Notes: a model not told the origin generated them from the letters alone. Numbered from the stretch's first letter, positions 1 to 7,631 are shown. The stretch is 64,000 bases of DNA from Nitrosopumilus piranensis (GCF_000875775.1 NZ_CP010868.1:496001-560000); one strand, 5' to 3'. Program-made: numbers and translations.

Positions 1-1
1 A

Positions 2-916
2 GAAGTTATTGTTGATATGTCAAAAAAATACAAAAAGACAATGCTGGCAAGTTTGATGGGATTAGATGAAGGAATTACAAATAGAGAAATTTTAGCTGAT
101 GGGAATGTTCCATATTATACATATGCAGAGGGTGCAATCAGAACGCTTGCTGCAATGATTAGATTCTCTAACTGGGTAAAATCTTCTCCTGGTAAGATAA
201 CAAAATTCAAAGTTGACAAGGCTAAAGCCAAAAAAATATTTGATAAAGTCAAAAAAGAGAAAAGACCAAATCTCCTAGAAGAAGAAGGTCAAGAAGTTCT
301 CAAAGCGTATGGTTTACCACTTCCTAAAAGTGCACTTGCTAAAAATGAAACTGAAGCAGTAAAGATTGCAAAAAAGATTGGTTATCCTATTGTAATGAAG
401 ATTGCATCTCCACAAATTATTCACAAATCAGATGCAGGTGGTGTTAAAGTTAATATCACAAATGATACTGAAGTAAAAGATGCATTCAAAACCATTGTGA
501 AGAATGCAAAAAGATACAACAAGAAAGCAGAGATCAAAGGTGTTTTGATTGTTGAGATGGTTAAAGGTGGTAAAGAACTCATCATTGGTTCTAAACTGGA
601 ACCTGGATTTGGTCCGGTCATTATGCTTGGAATGGGTGGAATCTATGTTGAAGTTCTCAAAGATGTTACATTCAAACTTGCTCCTGTTACTGACAAAGAA
701 GCAGATGATATGATTGCATCAATTAAAACTCAAAAACTCCTTCAAGGTGTTAGGGGCGAGAAACCATCAGATATCACAAAACTTTCTGAATGTATTCAGA
801 GATTATCACAATTAGTTTCTGACTTTAAAGAGATTAAAGAATTAGACATGAATCCTGTTCTGGTTATGGAAAAAGGAAAGGGATGTAGAATTCTAGATGT
901 CAGAATAGGCCTCTGA
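2..916 (+). CDS. ADP-forming acyl-CoA ligase, C-terminal part (probably 4-hydroxybutyrate-CoA ligase), cut by window start
   Basis: The reading frame is open from the first full codon, so the gene begins upstream and only the C-terminal ~305 residues are here. The visible part has an ATP-grasp fold of the acetyl-CoA synthetase (ADP-forming) beta type: a helical stretch with NLLEEEGQEVLKAYGLPLP, then YPIVMKIASPQIIHKSDAGG, and near the end ELDMNPVLV. These enzymes make an acyl-CoA from acid, CoA and ATP through a phospho-histidine. The next gene is 4-hydroxybutyryl-CoA dehydratase, and in N. maritimus this pair is assigned to the 3-hydroxypropionate/4-hydroxybutyrate cycle, so the substrate is most likely 4-hydroxybutyrate. 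Family call is strong; substrate is inferred from the neighbour. Confidence 0.88.
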   Translation, partial: EVIVDMSKKYKKTMLASLMGLDEGITNREILADGNVPYYTYAEGAIRTLAAMIRFSNWVKSSPGKITKFKVDKAKAKKIFDKVKKEKRPNLLEEEGQEVLKAYGLPLPKSALAKNETEAVKIAKKIGYPIVMKIASPQIIHKSDAGGVKVNITNDTEVKDAFKTIVKNAKRYNKKAEIKGVLIVEMVKGGKELIIGSKLEPGFGPVIMLGMGGIYVEVLKDVTFKLAPVTDKEADDMIASIKTQKLLQGVRGEKPSDITKLSECIQRLSQLVSDFKEIKELDMNPVLVMEKGKGCRILDVRIGL

Positions 917-956
917 TCGCAATTTATTCCTAAATTTACGCTTAAATTAATTTAGA

Positions 957-965
957 ATATTTATA
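957..965 (+). promoter_or_regulatory. TATA box of the 4-hydroxybutyryl-CoA dehydratase gene
   Basis: ATATTTATA lies 32-24 bases before the ATG at 989, the spacing expected if transcription starts at or just before the start codon. The upstream ligase stops at 916, so the dehydratase probably has its own promoter. Confidence 0.5.
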
Positions 966-988
966 CCACATGAAAATGATATTGTTAC

Positions 989-2515
989 ATGGCTAATGTC
1001 TTAAAGACGATTAGAACTGGTGAAGATTATATTGAAAGCCTTAGGGGCAGAGATCTTAAGGTTTACCTTTTTGGAGAATTAGTAAAAGAACCTGTAGATC
1101 ATCCAATTATTAGACCATCAATTAATGCTGTTGCAGAAACATATGATCTTGCAGTACGTGAGGAAGCATTAGCTTCTGCTGATTCATCAATTACAGGACT
1201 AAAAGTAAATCGATTTTTACATATTGCAGAGAGTGCTGAAGATTTAGTTTTACAAAATAAAATGCAACGTAAACTAGGTCAAAACACTGGTACATGTTTC
1301 CAAAGATGTGTTGGAATGGATGCACTGAACTCTTTACATTCAACAACTTTTGAAATCGATGAAAAACATGGTACAGATTACCACAAAAGATTTTTAGAAT
1401 TTGTAAAGATGGTTCAAAAAGAAAATCTTGTAATTGGTGGTGCTATGACTGATCCAAAAGGAGATAGAAGTAAAGGACCTTCTGAACAAGAAGACCCTGA
1501 TTTATTTACAAGAATTGTTGATACTGATGAAAACGGAGTTTATGTTTCTGGTGCTAAAGCACATCAAACTGGTTGCATAAACTCTCACTGGATAATTTTA
1601 ATGCCAACTATTAGATTAACAGAAGATGATAAAGACTGGGCAATTGTAGGTGCAATTCCTGCAGATGCAAAAGGTGTTACTTACATTTACGGTAGACAAT
1701 CTTGTGATACACGAAGTATGGAAGAAGGTGATATTGATGATGGTAATGCAAAATTCGGCGGACAAGAAGCACTAATCATCTTAGATAGAGTGTTTATTCC
1801 ATGGGACAAAGTCTTCATGCATGGTGAATATGAATTTGCATCAATGCTTATAGAACGTTTCACATGCTATCATAGACGTAGTTATGTTTGTAAAACTGGA
1901 CTCGGTGATGTTCTAATCGGAGCTGCAGCAACAATTGCAGACTATAATGGCGTTCCTAAAGTTTCTCACATTAAAGATAAGATTATTGAGATGACTCATC
2001 TTAATGAAACAATATTTGCAGCAGGTATTGCATCTTCTCATCAAGGTCAGAAGATGAAATCGGGTGTATATCTTAATGATGATATGCTTGCACAAGTTTG
2101 TAAACACAATGTCACAAGATTCCCCTATGAAATTAGCAGACTTGCACAAGACATTGCAGGTGGATTGGTAGTTACACTTCCCTCTGAAAAAGACTTTAGA
2201 CATCCAGAAGCAGGCCCATTACTAAAAAAATATCTCGCTGGAAGAAAAGGTACAGATGTTGAAAATAGAATGAGAATTCTTAGATTAATTGAAAACATGA
2301 CTTTAGGTAGAAATGCAGTTGGGTATCTTACAGAATCAATGCATGGTGCAGGTTCTCCACAGGCTCAAAGAATTCAAATACAAAGGCAAATGCAAATTGG
2401 ATACAAAAAGAATCTGGCAAAGAATTTAGCTGGAATTAAAAATGATATTGTAGAACCATCTGAGCCATCAGAATATTTCAAACGAGTCTTTAAAACAAAA
2501 GACTCTGTACTTTAG
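989..2515 (+). CDS. abfD: 4-hydroxybutyryl-CoA dehydratase
   Basis: Converts 4-hydroxybutyryl-CoA to crotonyl-CoA by a radical mechanism, using FAD and a [4Fe-4S] cluster. It is the diagnostic step of the 3-hydroxypropionate/4-hydroxybutyrate CO2-fixation cycle. At 508 residues it has the family length (about 490-510). Candidate cluster ligands are visible: Cys103 and Cys107 in GTCFQRCVGMD, and His295 and Cys301 in TCYHRRSYVCKTG. The His-Cys spacing appears one residue shorter than in the clostridial enzyme as I remember it (H292/C299). It directly follows the acyl-CoA ligase that would supply its substrate. Family membership is very clear; the exact ligand assignment is by analogy. Confidence 0.95.
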   Translation: MANVLKTIRTGEDYIESLRGRDLKVYLFGELVKEPVDHPIIRPSINAVAETYDLAVREEALASADSSITGLKVNRFLHIAESAEDLVLQNKMQRKLGQNTGTCFQRCVGMDALNSLHSTTFEIDEKHGTDYHKRFLEFVKMVQKENLVIGGAMTDPKGDRSKGPSEQEDPDLFTRIVDTDENGVYVSGAKAHQTGCINSHWIILMPTIRLTEDDKDWAIVGAIPADAKGVTYIYGRQSCDTRSMEEGDIDDGNAKFGGQEALIILDRVFIPWDKVFMHGEYEFASMLIERFTCYHRRSYVCKTGLGDVLIGAAATIADYNGVPKVSHIKDKIIEMTHLNETIFAAGIASSHQGQKMKSGVYLNDDMLAQVCKHNVTRFPYEISRLAQDIAGGLVVTLPSEKDFRHPEAGPLLKKYLAGRKGTDVENRMRILRLIENMTLGRNAVGYLTESMHGAGSPQAQRIQIQRQMQIGYKKNLAKNLAGIKNDIVEPSEPSEYFKRVFKTKDSVL

Positions 2516-2617
2516 TATCTACAAAAGATTTTTTGTTTTAACTTTTGTTATAACACAATTAATTTTTGAATTTTTAGTTGTCATAGTATATTAATTACTA
2601 ATTTATTACAACAAAAA

Positions 2618-3431
2618 ATGACATAAACATAGAAAATTTTTCGTAAAACAACTATTTTTCCAGTTCTATTAGCACTAGGATTCATGTTTACCACACCAAT
2701 GCTTTTGGATGTAGCAGCTCCTAGTGGAAATGGAATGTTGGCGTCCCTGACGTTGACTCATACCCGATATAATCACATCAATTCCAAAGCATCTTCAAGT
2801 TCAAAACATTCAGCAAACTGAGACTTTGAGATTTACTAATGCTTGGGGAAATATTGGTGTTGGAAACTTGGAATTTTTTCCAATAATACCTGGAGTTGAT
2901 GTTCCAGAAACTGAAACACAAGATTCTCTACAAAGACTATGTGATGAAAATGAAAATCTTGTTTGGACAGAAGTTGTAAGCGAATTTGAATATCATGCAG
3001 CACATAACCCTTGGTATATTGCCGATATAGGTGAATTTGCAGTTAGAGAATCAACACCAAATGTTTCAGGAGATATAGTCACTTTACCTGATGGAGTTAC
3101 TGCATCATCAATCAAAGTTGGATTTTGTATAATTGATGTATACAAAATTAACGGTGATAACTCTCCAACTTCTCAAAGAGTTTATTGGGATTGTGAAGTA
3201 ACTGAACAAGGAATTCAATCTAGATGGATCAACTATCAATCAACTGAAGGAAATGAAGTACCTATCACAAATCTTACACCAGGCGAATATTATCTAACAA
3301 ATGAATGGAATCCAACTGGTATCTTCATTGATGATGTAACAAATAACCAATCATGGATGAAATTTGAACTTACACGAGATAGCAATGGTAATGCAAAGGT
3401 TATAGAAATAGAGGGATTCTCTCCTGGATGA
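2618..3431 (+). pseudogene. Lysyl-oxidase-like exported protein, broken by several frameshifts
   Basis: The longest intact piece (TTG at 2826 to 3431, 201 residues) matches a lysyl-oxidase fold. It has LRFTNAWGNIGVGNLEFFP near the start, the His-containing YHAAHNPWYI, VGFCIIDVYKI, then YWDCEV and GIQSRWINY, and TNLTPGEYYLTNEWNP. The same protein continues upstream in other frames. PVLLALGFMFTTPMLLDVAA (a signal peptide) is in the frame of 2645. KWNVGVPDVDSYP is in the frame of 2728. IITSIPKHLQVQNIQQTET is in the frame of 2826. Joining them needs one missing base near 2727-2730 (a GGAAATGG run) and one near 2764-2768. The ATG at 2618 is followed by stops unless another base is restored. At the 3' end the frame of 3428 reads NPDGSTPRLCGDLLE, which may be the true tail. 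It is a decayed gene or an error-prone assembly stretch. Confidence 0.62.
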
Positions 3432-3596
3432 ATCCTGATGGCTCAACCCCTAGATTATGCGGTGACTTACTAGAAACAACTACTCTTTTTTTCTTTTTTA
3501 AAATTGAAAATAGATACTTAAACAATTCTACTCTTATTCAAACTTATGATTTATCAGGATCCTTTTTTAATAATTTTCACATAGTTCTATCACCAA

Positions 3597-3646
3597 GCAA
3601 ACAGGACGATCTAATGCCTTTTTTGGCATCATGTGAACCTGTTTGC
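3597..3646. repeat. Two-part inverted repeat between convergent genes, likely bidirectional terminator or RNA hairpin
   Basis: GCAAACAGG (3597-3605) pairs perfectly with CCTGTTTGC (3638-3646). Inside it ATGCC (3614-3618) pairs with GGCAT (3625-3629) around a T6 loop. It sits between the 3' end of the lysyl-oxidase-like gene and the 3' end of the signal peptidase gene on the other strand, so a shared terminator is the simplest reading. Such long hairpins are not the usual archaeal terminator, which is a T-tract. Confidence 0.45.
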
Positions 3647-3661
3647 CTGAAATTTAGTGAT

Positions 3662-4360
3662 TTAGTCTTTTTTTTCTTCAGATTCATTTGATGTATCTGA
3701 TTTAATTTCAGTAGATTCCTCTTTTTCTTCAATCTCTTTTGATTTTTCTACTGGCTCAGAATATTCAGAATCTTCTTCAATCTTATCAATATCTGATAAT
3801 TCTTCTATGGTATTGGAATCATCAGTGTCTGTTGTGTCTGTAAACGTGGTTTCCTTTTCCTTTTTCCTCTTTGTCATCTGCTTAACCACCATAATTCCAA
3901 TAACAATTGCAATTATGACATAATTAATTGGCGGTTTTAGTAACTGTGTAATATATCCTACTTGTGGAAGTGTATATGCTACTTTTCCAATGTATTCTTT
4001 TTCAGTAATCGGAAAATCAGTACCTGGAATTGATGCTGGGTTTGCATCTCCTTTTGTCCTAATTGTTCTGGGATCATCATCTAAGATAGATGCAACTCTA
4101 TGTACAATCACTCTATTATGATCAGAAGGTCGATTAAATACAATAATATCTCCTACTTCAATTTCTTCAAACGGTTCATGCCCTTGAACAATCAAAACAT
4201 CATACACTTCTAAAACAGGTATCATGCTGCCACTTGCAACTACATAAAATGGATTTTGTGTCCCAAATGCAATTTGCAGACCAATCCAAATTACCAAAAC
4301 TCCAACTGCAACGATAACAATATCTTTGATGATTCCTTTTGAAATAGACTTTTTTGTCAA
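3662..4360 (-). CDS. Signal peptidase I, archaeal/eukaryotic Sec11 type
   Basis: Cleaves signal peptides from proteins exported through Sec. An N-terminal membrane helix (about residues 12-32) is followed by the catalytic serine in VASGSMIP (Ser45). The His that replaces the bacterial lysine is in VIVHRVA (His87), and TKGDANP has the conserved Asp (about 105). A second helix spans about 146-160. The 232-residue protein then carries a ~70-residue tail rich in Glu, Asp, Ser and Thr, which I do not know from the minimal family. With the active site outside the membrane, the tail's side depends on the second helix; it would be cytoplasmic if that helix crosses. Clear family call; tail function unknown. 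Confidence 0.88.
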   Translation of the reverse strand: MTKKSISKGIIKDIVIVAVGVLVIWIGLQIAFGTQNPFYVVASGSMIPVLEVYDVLIVQGHEPFEEIEVGDIIVFNRPSDHNRVIVHRVASILDDDPRTIRTKGDANPASIPGTDFPITEKEYIGKVAYTLPQVGYITQLLKPPINYVIIAIVIGIMVVKQMTKRKKEKETTFTDTTDTDDSNTIEELSDIDKIEEDSEYSEPVEKSKEIEEKEESTEIKSDTSNESEEKKD

Positions 4361-4400
4361 TTACATAATCGCCTATAGTGTCATTGATTAAATTTACTAG

Positions 4401-5168
4401 CTATTGAAGTGGCGTCCCACACTCTTCACAGAATTTTGAACCTTCTTTATTTGAAAATCCACAGTTTGAACATTTTCCAGGAGTAACGCTTTCTTCTGGA
4501 TTACCTAATAATATGACTTCTCCTACTTTTCTGATATTTTTCCATGGGATGCTGCCTTCAGTTCCGTCGTTTTGAGTAATTACCAAAACCATTGACTGTG
4601 TTGAATCAATTCCTACCTGTTTTGCAATTCCAATTTTATTGGCATTTTCATCATATACTACTCTACCCTCAATTGAACTAACTGATGTAGTTGGACTATG
4701 TTGAGTAGTTTCTTCTTGTGGTTGTTGTGGCTCAGGTTGTTCAATTTGTTGTGGAGTGTTTTCAGTTACTTGTTGTGGGGGTTCAGCTTGTGTGGAAACT
4801 TCGGTTTGTGGCTCTAATGGTTTTGCATTACCTACGTCTCCTGTTTCATCTTGTTTCTTAAATTCTCTATATTCTGCAATTGATGATCCACATGTATTGC
4901 AGATATACTGTCCTCTTTCTGCAAGAATTAAATTTTCTGCAACCTCTTCATTTGGATTCTCAAATTCAATCTTTGGTGAACCTTCAAATTCTTTTTCACA
5001 AGTATTGCAAAAATGTTTAGAAATTTTATCTGCATCTAATCTGCCAATTGGTGCCAAGAACAGATCTGGACCTCCCAGATTTCCTTTCATCTGCTGTTCA
5101 TCTGTGACACGAGCCATTACATAGCCCCCAGAACCTCTTAATTTTTTTATTCTAAGCTCTGAACTCAT
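4401..5168 (-). CDS. Zinc-ribbon protein with PRC-barrel-like domain
   Basis: 255 residues, function not recognised. The N-terminal half has CNTCEKEF and CNTCGSS, two Cys pairs that could bind one zinc. A Pro/Gln/Thr-rich linker (about 115-165) follows. GRVVYDENANKIGIAKQVGI leading into GSIPWKNIRKVGEVILLG resembles a PRC-barrel, a small beta domain used for RNA or protein contacts. The C-terminus is a classical zinc ribbon, CSNCGFSNKEGSKFCEECGT. It is divergent from the thioredoxin gene and is one of several zinc-ribbon proteins within 3 kb. Domain calls are from motif shape only. Confidence 0.75.
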   Translation of the reverse strand: MSSELRIKKLRGSGGYVMARVTDEQQMKGNLGGPDLFLAPIGRLDADKISKHFCNTCEKEFEGSPKIEFENPNEEVAENLILAERGQYICNTCGSSIAEYREFKKQDETGDVGNAKPLEPQTEVSTQAEPPQQVTENTPQQIEQPEPQQPQEETTQHSPTTSVSSIEGRVVYDENANKIGIAKQVGIDSTQSMVLVITQNDGTEGSIPWKNIRKVGEVILLGNPEESVTPGKCSNCGFSNKEGSKFCEECGTPLQ

Positions 5169-5284
5169 ATCTGAGTTTTGTCAAAACGTCATTTAAGTAT
5201 ATATCAGAATTTATTTTCCACCCAAAAAATATGGTGCTGATTCTGGTGAACATTTTTAGGTACGAAAAACAAAACAACAGTATA

Positions 5285-5611
5285 ATGGGAATAACACAAA
5301 TTTCTGATGCAAAGTCTTGGGAAGTTGATGTGATAAACTCTGACATCCCTGTATTTGTAGACTTTTGGGCCGAATGGTGTGGTCCATGTAGAATGGTAGG
5401 TCCAGTAGTTGAAGAACTAGCAAGTGACTATGATGGCAAAGTAAAATTTGTCAAGGTTAATGTTGATGAGGCTAATGAATTGGCATCAAAATACAATGTC
5501 TTTAGTATTCCAACCTTAATTCTCCTTAACAAGGGTGAGATAGTTGGCCAGCAAGTAGGCGCTGCTTCTAAAGAATCATACAAAAATATGATTGATAGAG
5601 CACTAGCATAA
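5285..5611 (+). CDS. trxA: Thioredoxin
   Basis: 108-residue single-domain thioredoxin, a cytoplasmic thiol-disulfide reductant. The redox motif WCGPC (Cys32 and Cys35) is preceded by FVDFWAE, and the cis-proline loop is SIPT (Pro76). I use the ATG at 5285 because MGITQISDAKSW gives the normal family length. The in-frame ATG at 5231 would add 18 residues with no thioredoxin counterpart. A second thioredoxin with an N-terminal extension lies at 21146-21547. Confidence 0.92.
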   Translation: MGITQISDAKSWEVDVINSDIPVFVDFWAEWCGPCRMVGPVVEELASDYDGKVKFVKVNVDEANELASKYNVFSIPTLILLNKGEIVGQQVGAASKESYKNMIDRALA

Positions 5612-5625
5612 ATCTCAAAAACTCG

Positions 5626-5641
5626 TTTTTATTATTTTTTT
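5626..5641 (+). terminator. T-tract terminator after thioredoxin
   Basis: CGTTTTTATTATTTTTTT begins about 12 bases after the thioredoxin stop codon. Runs of T without a required hairpin are the usual archaeal termination signal. No other function is visible here. Confidence 0.45.
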
Positions 5642-5746
5642 AATACTAAATCCTCTAATTTTCTAAAAAATTCACAATTTCTATAATTCTCTCATTTGAG
5701 TGAAATTTGATAAATGAATAAAAACACAACCCTGAGAGTAGTTTAG

Positions 5747-5818
5747 GGGCCGGTGGTTTAGGGGTATAATGCCTCGTTCGCAACGAGGATGTCGAGGGTT
5801 CGATTCCCTCCCGGTCCA
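5747..5818 (+). tRNA. tRNA-Ala (CGC anticodon)
   Basis: Acceptor GGGCCGG pairs with CCGGTCC and includes the G3:U70 wobble pair that marks tRNA-Ala. The anticodon stem CCTCG/CGAGG closes loop TTCGCAA, giving anticodon CGC. The T arm is GAGGG-TTCGATT-CCCTC. Discriminator is A at 5818; CCA is not encoded. Confidence 0.95.
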
Positions 5819-5860
5819 CTTTCCAGAAACTAATATACATAAACACCGAATATTATCTGC

Positions 5861-6220
5861 ATGCAAGTATTTGATGGCAAAAAAGCAGCACAAGAATACA
5901 TGTCAAAACACACTTTGGCATTTTCAACTCCAGAATTAACCCTAATGAGGTTTGCATTTTGGTTAGGTGATTCTGTTCCAGATCCTAACAATGAAGGCAA
6001 AGGTATCCCAAGAATGATGACCTTTCTAACAGAACAAGATTTTGAACCTGTTTTGATTGATGATGAAAAATATGAACCATCTGGAGCTGTTAAAAGTTCT
6101 GGATTAATGGGAAATGCTTACACTGAACAAAAAACTGATGGAAAATTTTGCTCAGAGTGTGGTACTAGCCTTTCAGCAACAGCAAAGTTTTGTCCTGAAT
6201 GTGGAACAACACAAGAATAA
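5861..6220 (+). CDS. Small protein with C-terminal zinc ribbon
   Basis: 119 residues. The N-terminal ~75 residues (from MQVFDGKKAAQEYMSKHT) form a compact domain I do not recognise. A short linker leads to a C-terminal zinc ribbon CSECGTSLSATAKFCPECGT. It starts 42 bases after tRNA-Ala and is convergent with another zinc-ribbon gene, leaving only 20 bases between stops. The same ribbon style recurs at the ends of the proteins at 4401-5168 and 6241-6777, suggesting a shared binding partner or a common module. Function unknown. Confidence 0.75.
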   Translation: MQVFDGKKAAQEYMSKHTLAFSTPELTLMRFAFWLGDSVPDPNNEGKGIPRMMTFLTEQDFEPVLIDDEKYEPSGAVKSSGLMGNAYTEQKTDGKFCSECGTSLSATAKFCPECGTTQE

Positions 6221-6240
6221 ACTAAATTTTAATTTCTAAT

Positions 6241-6777
6241 CTATGCTTTAGTTCCACATTTTGTGCAGAATTTCGCATTTGGTCTTAGTTCTGCACCACA
6301 TGAAGAACACCCATTTCCATTATTTTGAGGTGCAGCTTGTCTTGGCATTAATGATGGATCTGGTGATGGCAATGTACCAACATCATTGAATGCTTTTTGT
6401 GCTGAAACAATTCCTGGTGGACCTCCACCAACTGGGTTTTCTGCAGTGCCAGCTCTTGGTGGCATATTTCCTGCCATCATTCCTGGTTGCCCCATTCCTG
6501 GCATCAAACCAGGTGATTGTGTATTTCCTGAACCTGAACCCATGGATTTTTTTAATTCAAAAATCACTTTGATTGCTAAAAACTCTAATGCAGAATACGC
6601 TACTGTATAATCTCCTAATTTTTGGAAGAATTCTTTATCACTAATTTGACCTTTTTTGTACATGTTATTGGTATCTAGAAAGGATTCATAGTATCCTTGG
6701 GATTCATCAAACAAACTTTGGAGTTTGTCAAAAAGCATGTTTAGTGTATCAACTTCACCAAATGACATATTTTGCAT
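6241..6777 (-). CDS. Helical protein with Gly/Pro/Met-rich linker and C-terminal zinc ribbon
   Basis: 178 residues. The first ~85 residues look helical (LNMLFDKLQSLFDESQGYYE). They are followed by a flexible segment of about 60 residues rich in Gly, Pro and Met, and then the zinc ribbon CSSCGAELRPNAKFCTKCGT. No enzyme motif is visible. The linker-plus-ribbon architecture suggests an adaptor protein. I do not recognise a named family. Confidence 0.75.
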   Translation of the reverse strand: MQNMSFGEVDTLNMLFDKLQSLFDESQGYYESFLDTNNMYKKGQISDKEFFQKLGDYTVAYSALEFLAIKVIFELKKSMGSGSGNTQSPGLMPGMGQPGMMAGNMPPRAGTAENPVGGGPPGIVSAQKAFNDVGTLPSPDPSLMPRQAAPQNNGNGCSSCGAELRPNAKFCTKCGTKA

Positions 6778-6839
6778 CTAATTTTGGAATATTAATTACT
6801 TTAGGATCCAAACTTGGCTCGATACTGATTTTCCCAGAG

Positions 6840-6950
6840 AAAAAAGCAGTCTCCTTTGCTGTGGAGACTCTGTAATGTATTAACTAGTTTATGTGAGCTT
6901 TTAGGCCCCCAGCTAACACCGCGAGATGTCTCTGACTCAATGAATATCAT
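6840..6950 (-). ncRNA. Candidate structured RNA (minus strand) ending in a hairpin plus T-run
   Basis: In a 490-base stretch without a convincing gene, two stems are visible. AGTCTCC (6848-6854) pairs with GGAGACT (6863-6869) and, read on the minus strand, is followed within a few bases by six T, like an intrinsic terminator. Upstream on that strand, GTG-AGCT (6893-6899) pairs with AGCT-aa-CAC (6911-6919) around the C-rich loop TTTAGGCCCCC. The segment is far more G+C-rich than its surroundings, as structural RNAs are in AT-rich archaea. No known RNA family was recognised, and the 5' end is a guess. Confidence 0.3.
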
Positions 6951-7268
6951 ACAATCACGTCTTTGTTAAAAAATCAGAGTCAAAAAGAATTACTTTTTAC
7001 TAAATATTTTTTTGTTAATTCTAGATTCAATATTTTGAGAGTTATTATGAAAAACTAACACTTGTACTTGTCAAACTAGATTCCTTGAATCTAAAAAAAT
7101 AGATGCAATCATAATATCTCTATAGTCCTATCTTTTGTAGTCATATTCTCTCTTTTGGCAATAAATGAATTTGAGATATTCAATTGCATTACAATCTCCA
7201 ATATGGTGCCAAAGAACACAATTATTGAATTATTTCAAAATAAATTCTCTACTCACTAGTTTTGAAGA
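6951..7268. other. Intergenic stretch, AT-rich, with a short perfect inverted repeat
   Basis: No convincing gene. TAGATTC (7077-7083) and GAATCTA (7087-7093) form a 7-bp stem with a 3-base loop followed by A7. A second CTAGATTC occurs at 7021. A 65-codon frame starting at 7165 runs through here but lacks any recognisable feature and overlaps the better small zinc-protein frame at 7269. Confidence 0.35.
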
Positions 7269-7397
7269 ATGTGTTGCAGCAGGAAACTCGATAATGGAAT
7301 ATCATGCACAAAATGTAGGACTCCTGATAAAACACATTTTGTTGAAAATAATGGATTCTTAGAAAAATTATGTCATAACTGTGACTTCACGTTCTGA
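7269..7397 (+). CDS. Very small Cys-rich (zinc-finger-like) protein
   Basis: 42 codons: ATG at 7269 is the first start after an in-frame TGA at 7263. The peptide begins MCCSRKLDNG and has SCTKCRTPDKTHF and EKLCHNCDFTF, two CxxC pairs about 23 residues apart, the spacing of a small zinc ribbon. Its 3' end overlaps the 3' end of the opposite-strand DnaJ-type zinc protein by 30 bases. The conserved-looking CxxC pairs support it over the 65-codon frame that overlaps it. No function can be given. Confidence 0.5.
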   Translation: MCCSRKLDNGISCTKCRTPDKTHFVENNGFLEKLCHNCDFTF

Positions 7398-7631
7398 CAT
7401 TCCACCATACCCAGGATCAATTTTTTGTTTTGGATTTAGTGATGTGTCATGGTGGCATGGTTTGTTGCAAACAGGACAAAATTTTCTATCCATTACTATG
7501 CATTGACAGATATGATTTTTCACATAAGCTTGTGCAGCTTGATTCCATTCTCCTGTACCATTACAATATACACATACATTCGAACCACTGGAACCTGCCC
7601 CTTTGCAAAAGTCACATACGTCGTCTGTCAT
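7368..7631 (-). CDS. DnaJ-type zinc-finger protein
   Basis: 87 residues with two CxxCxGxG-like motifs, CDFCKGAG and CVYCNGTG, the repeat that binds zinc in the central domain of DnaJ. A second Cys/His cluster follows (CQC, CPVCNKPCHH). There is no J domain, so it is a stand-alone zinc finger that might bind unfolded protein or act as an adaptor. It belongs to the local run of zinc-binding proteins. Function is inferred only from the motif. Confidence 0.72.
   Translation of the reverse strand: MTDDVCDFCKGAGSSGSNVCVYCNGTGEWNQAAQAYVKNHICQCIVMDRKFCPVCNKPCHHDTSLNPKQKIDPGYGGMSEREVTVMT

Noticed and set aside
2700-2830. Programmed ribosomal frameshifting as the explanation for the lysyl-oxidase-like gene
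   Set aside because: Two or more shifts within 40 bases without a classical slippery heptamer make programming unlikely; decay or sequence error is simpler.
3428-3691. 87-codon frame after the lysyl-oxidase-like gene
   Set aside because: Apart from its first ~20 residues, which may be the displaced C-terminus of the broken gene, it runs through a T-rich and hairpin region and overlaps the signal peptidase end.
5655-5893. Two minus-strand frames over the tRNA-Ala
   Set aside because: They are antisense translations of the tRNA gene, a common artefact in annotation; the tRNA fold is unambiguous.
7165-7362. 65-codon frame on the plus strand
   Set aside because: No recognisable motif and it overlaps a better-supported frame at 7269 with two CxxC pairs.
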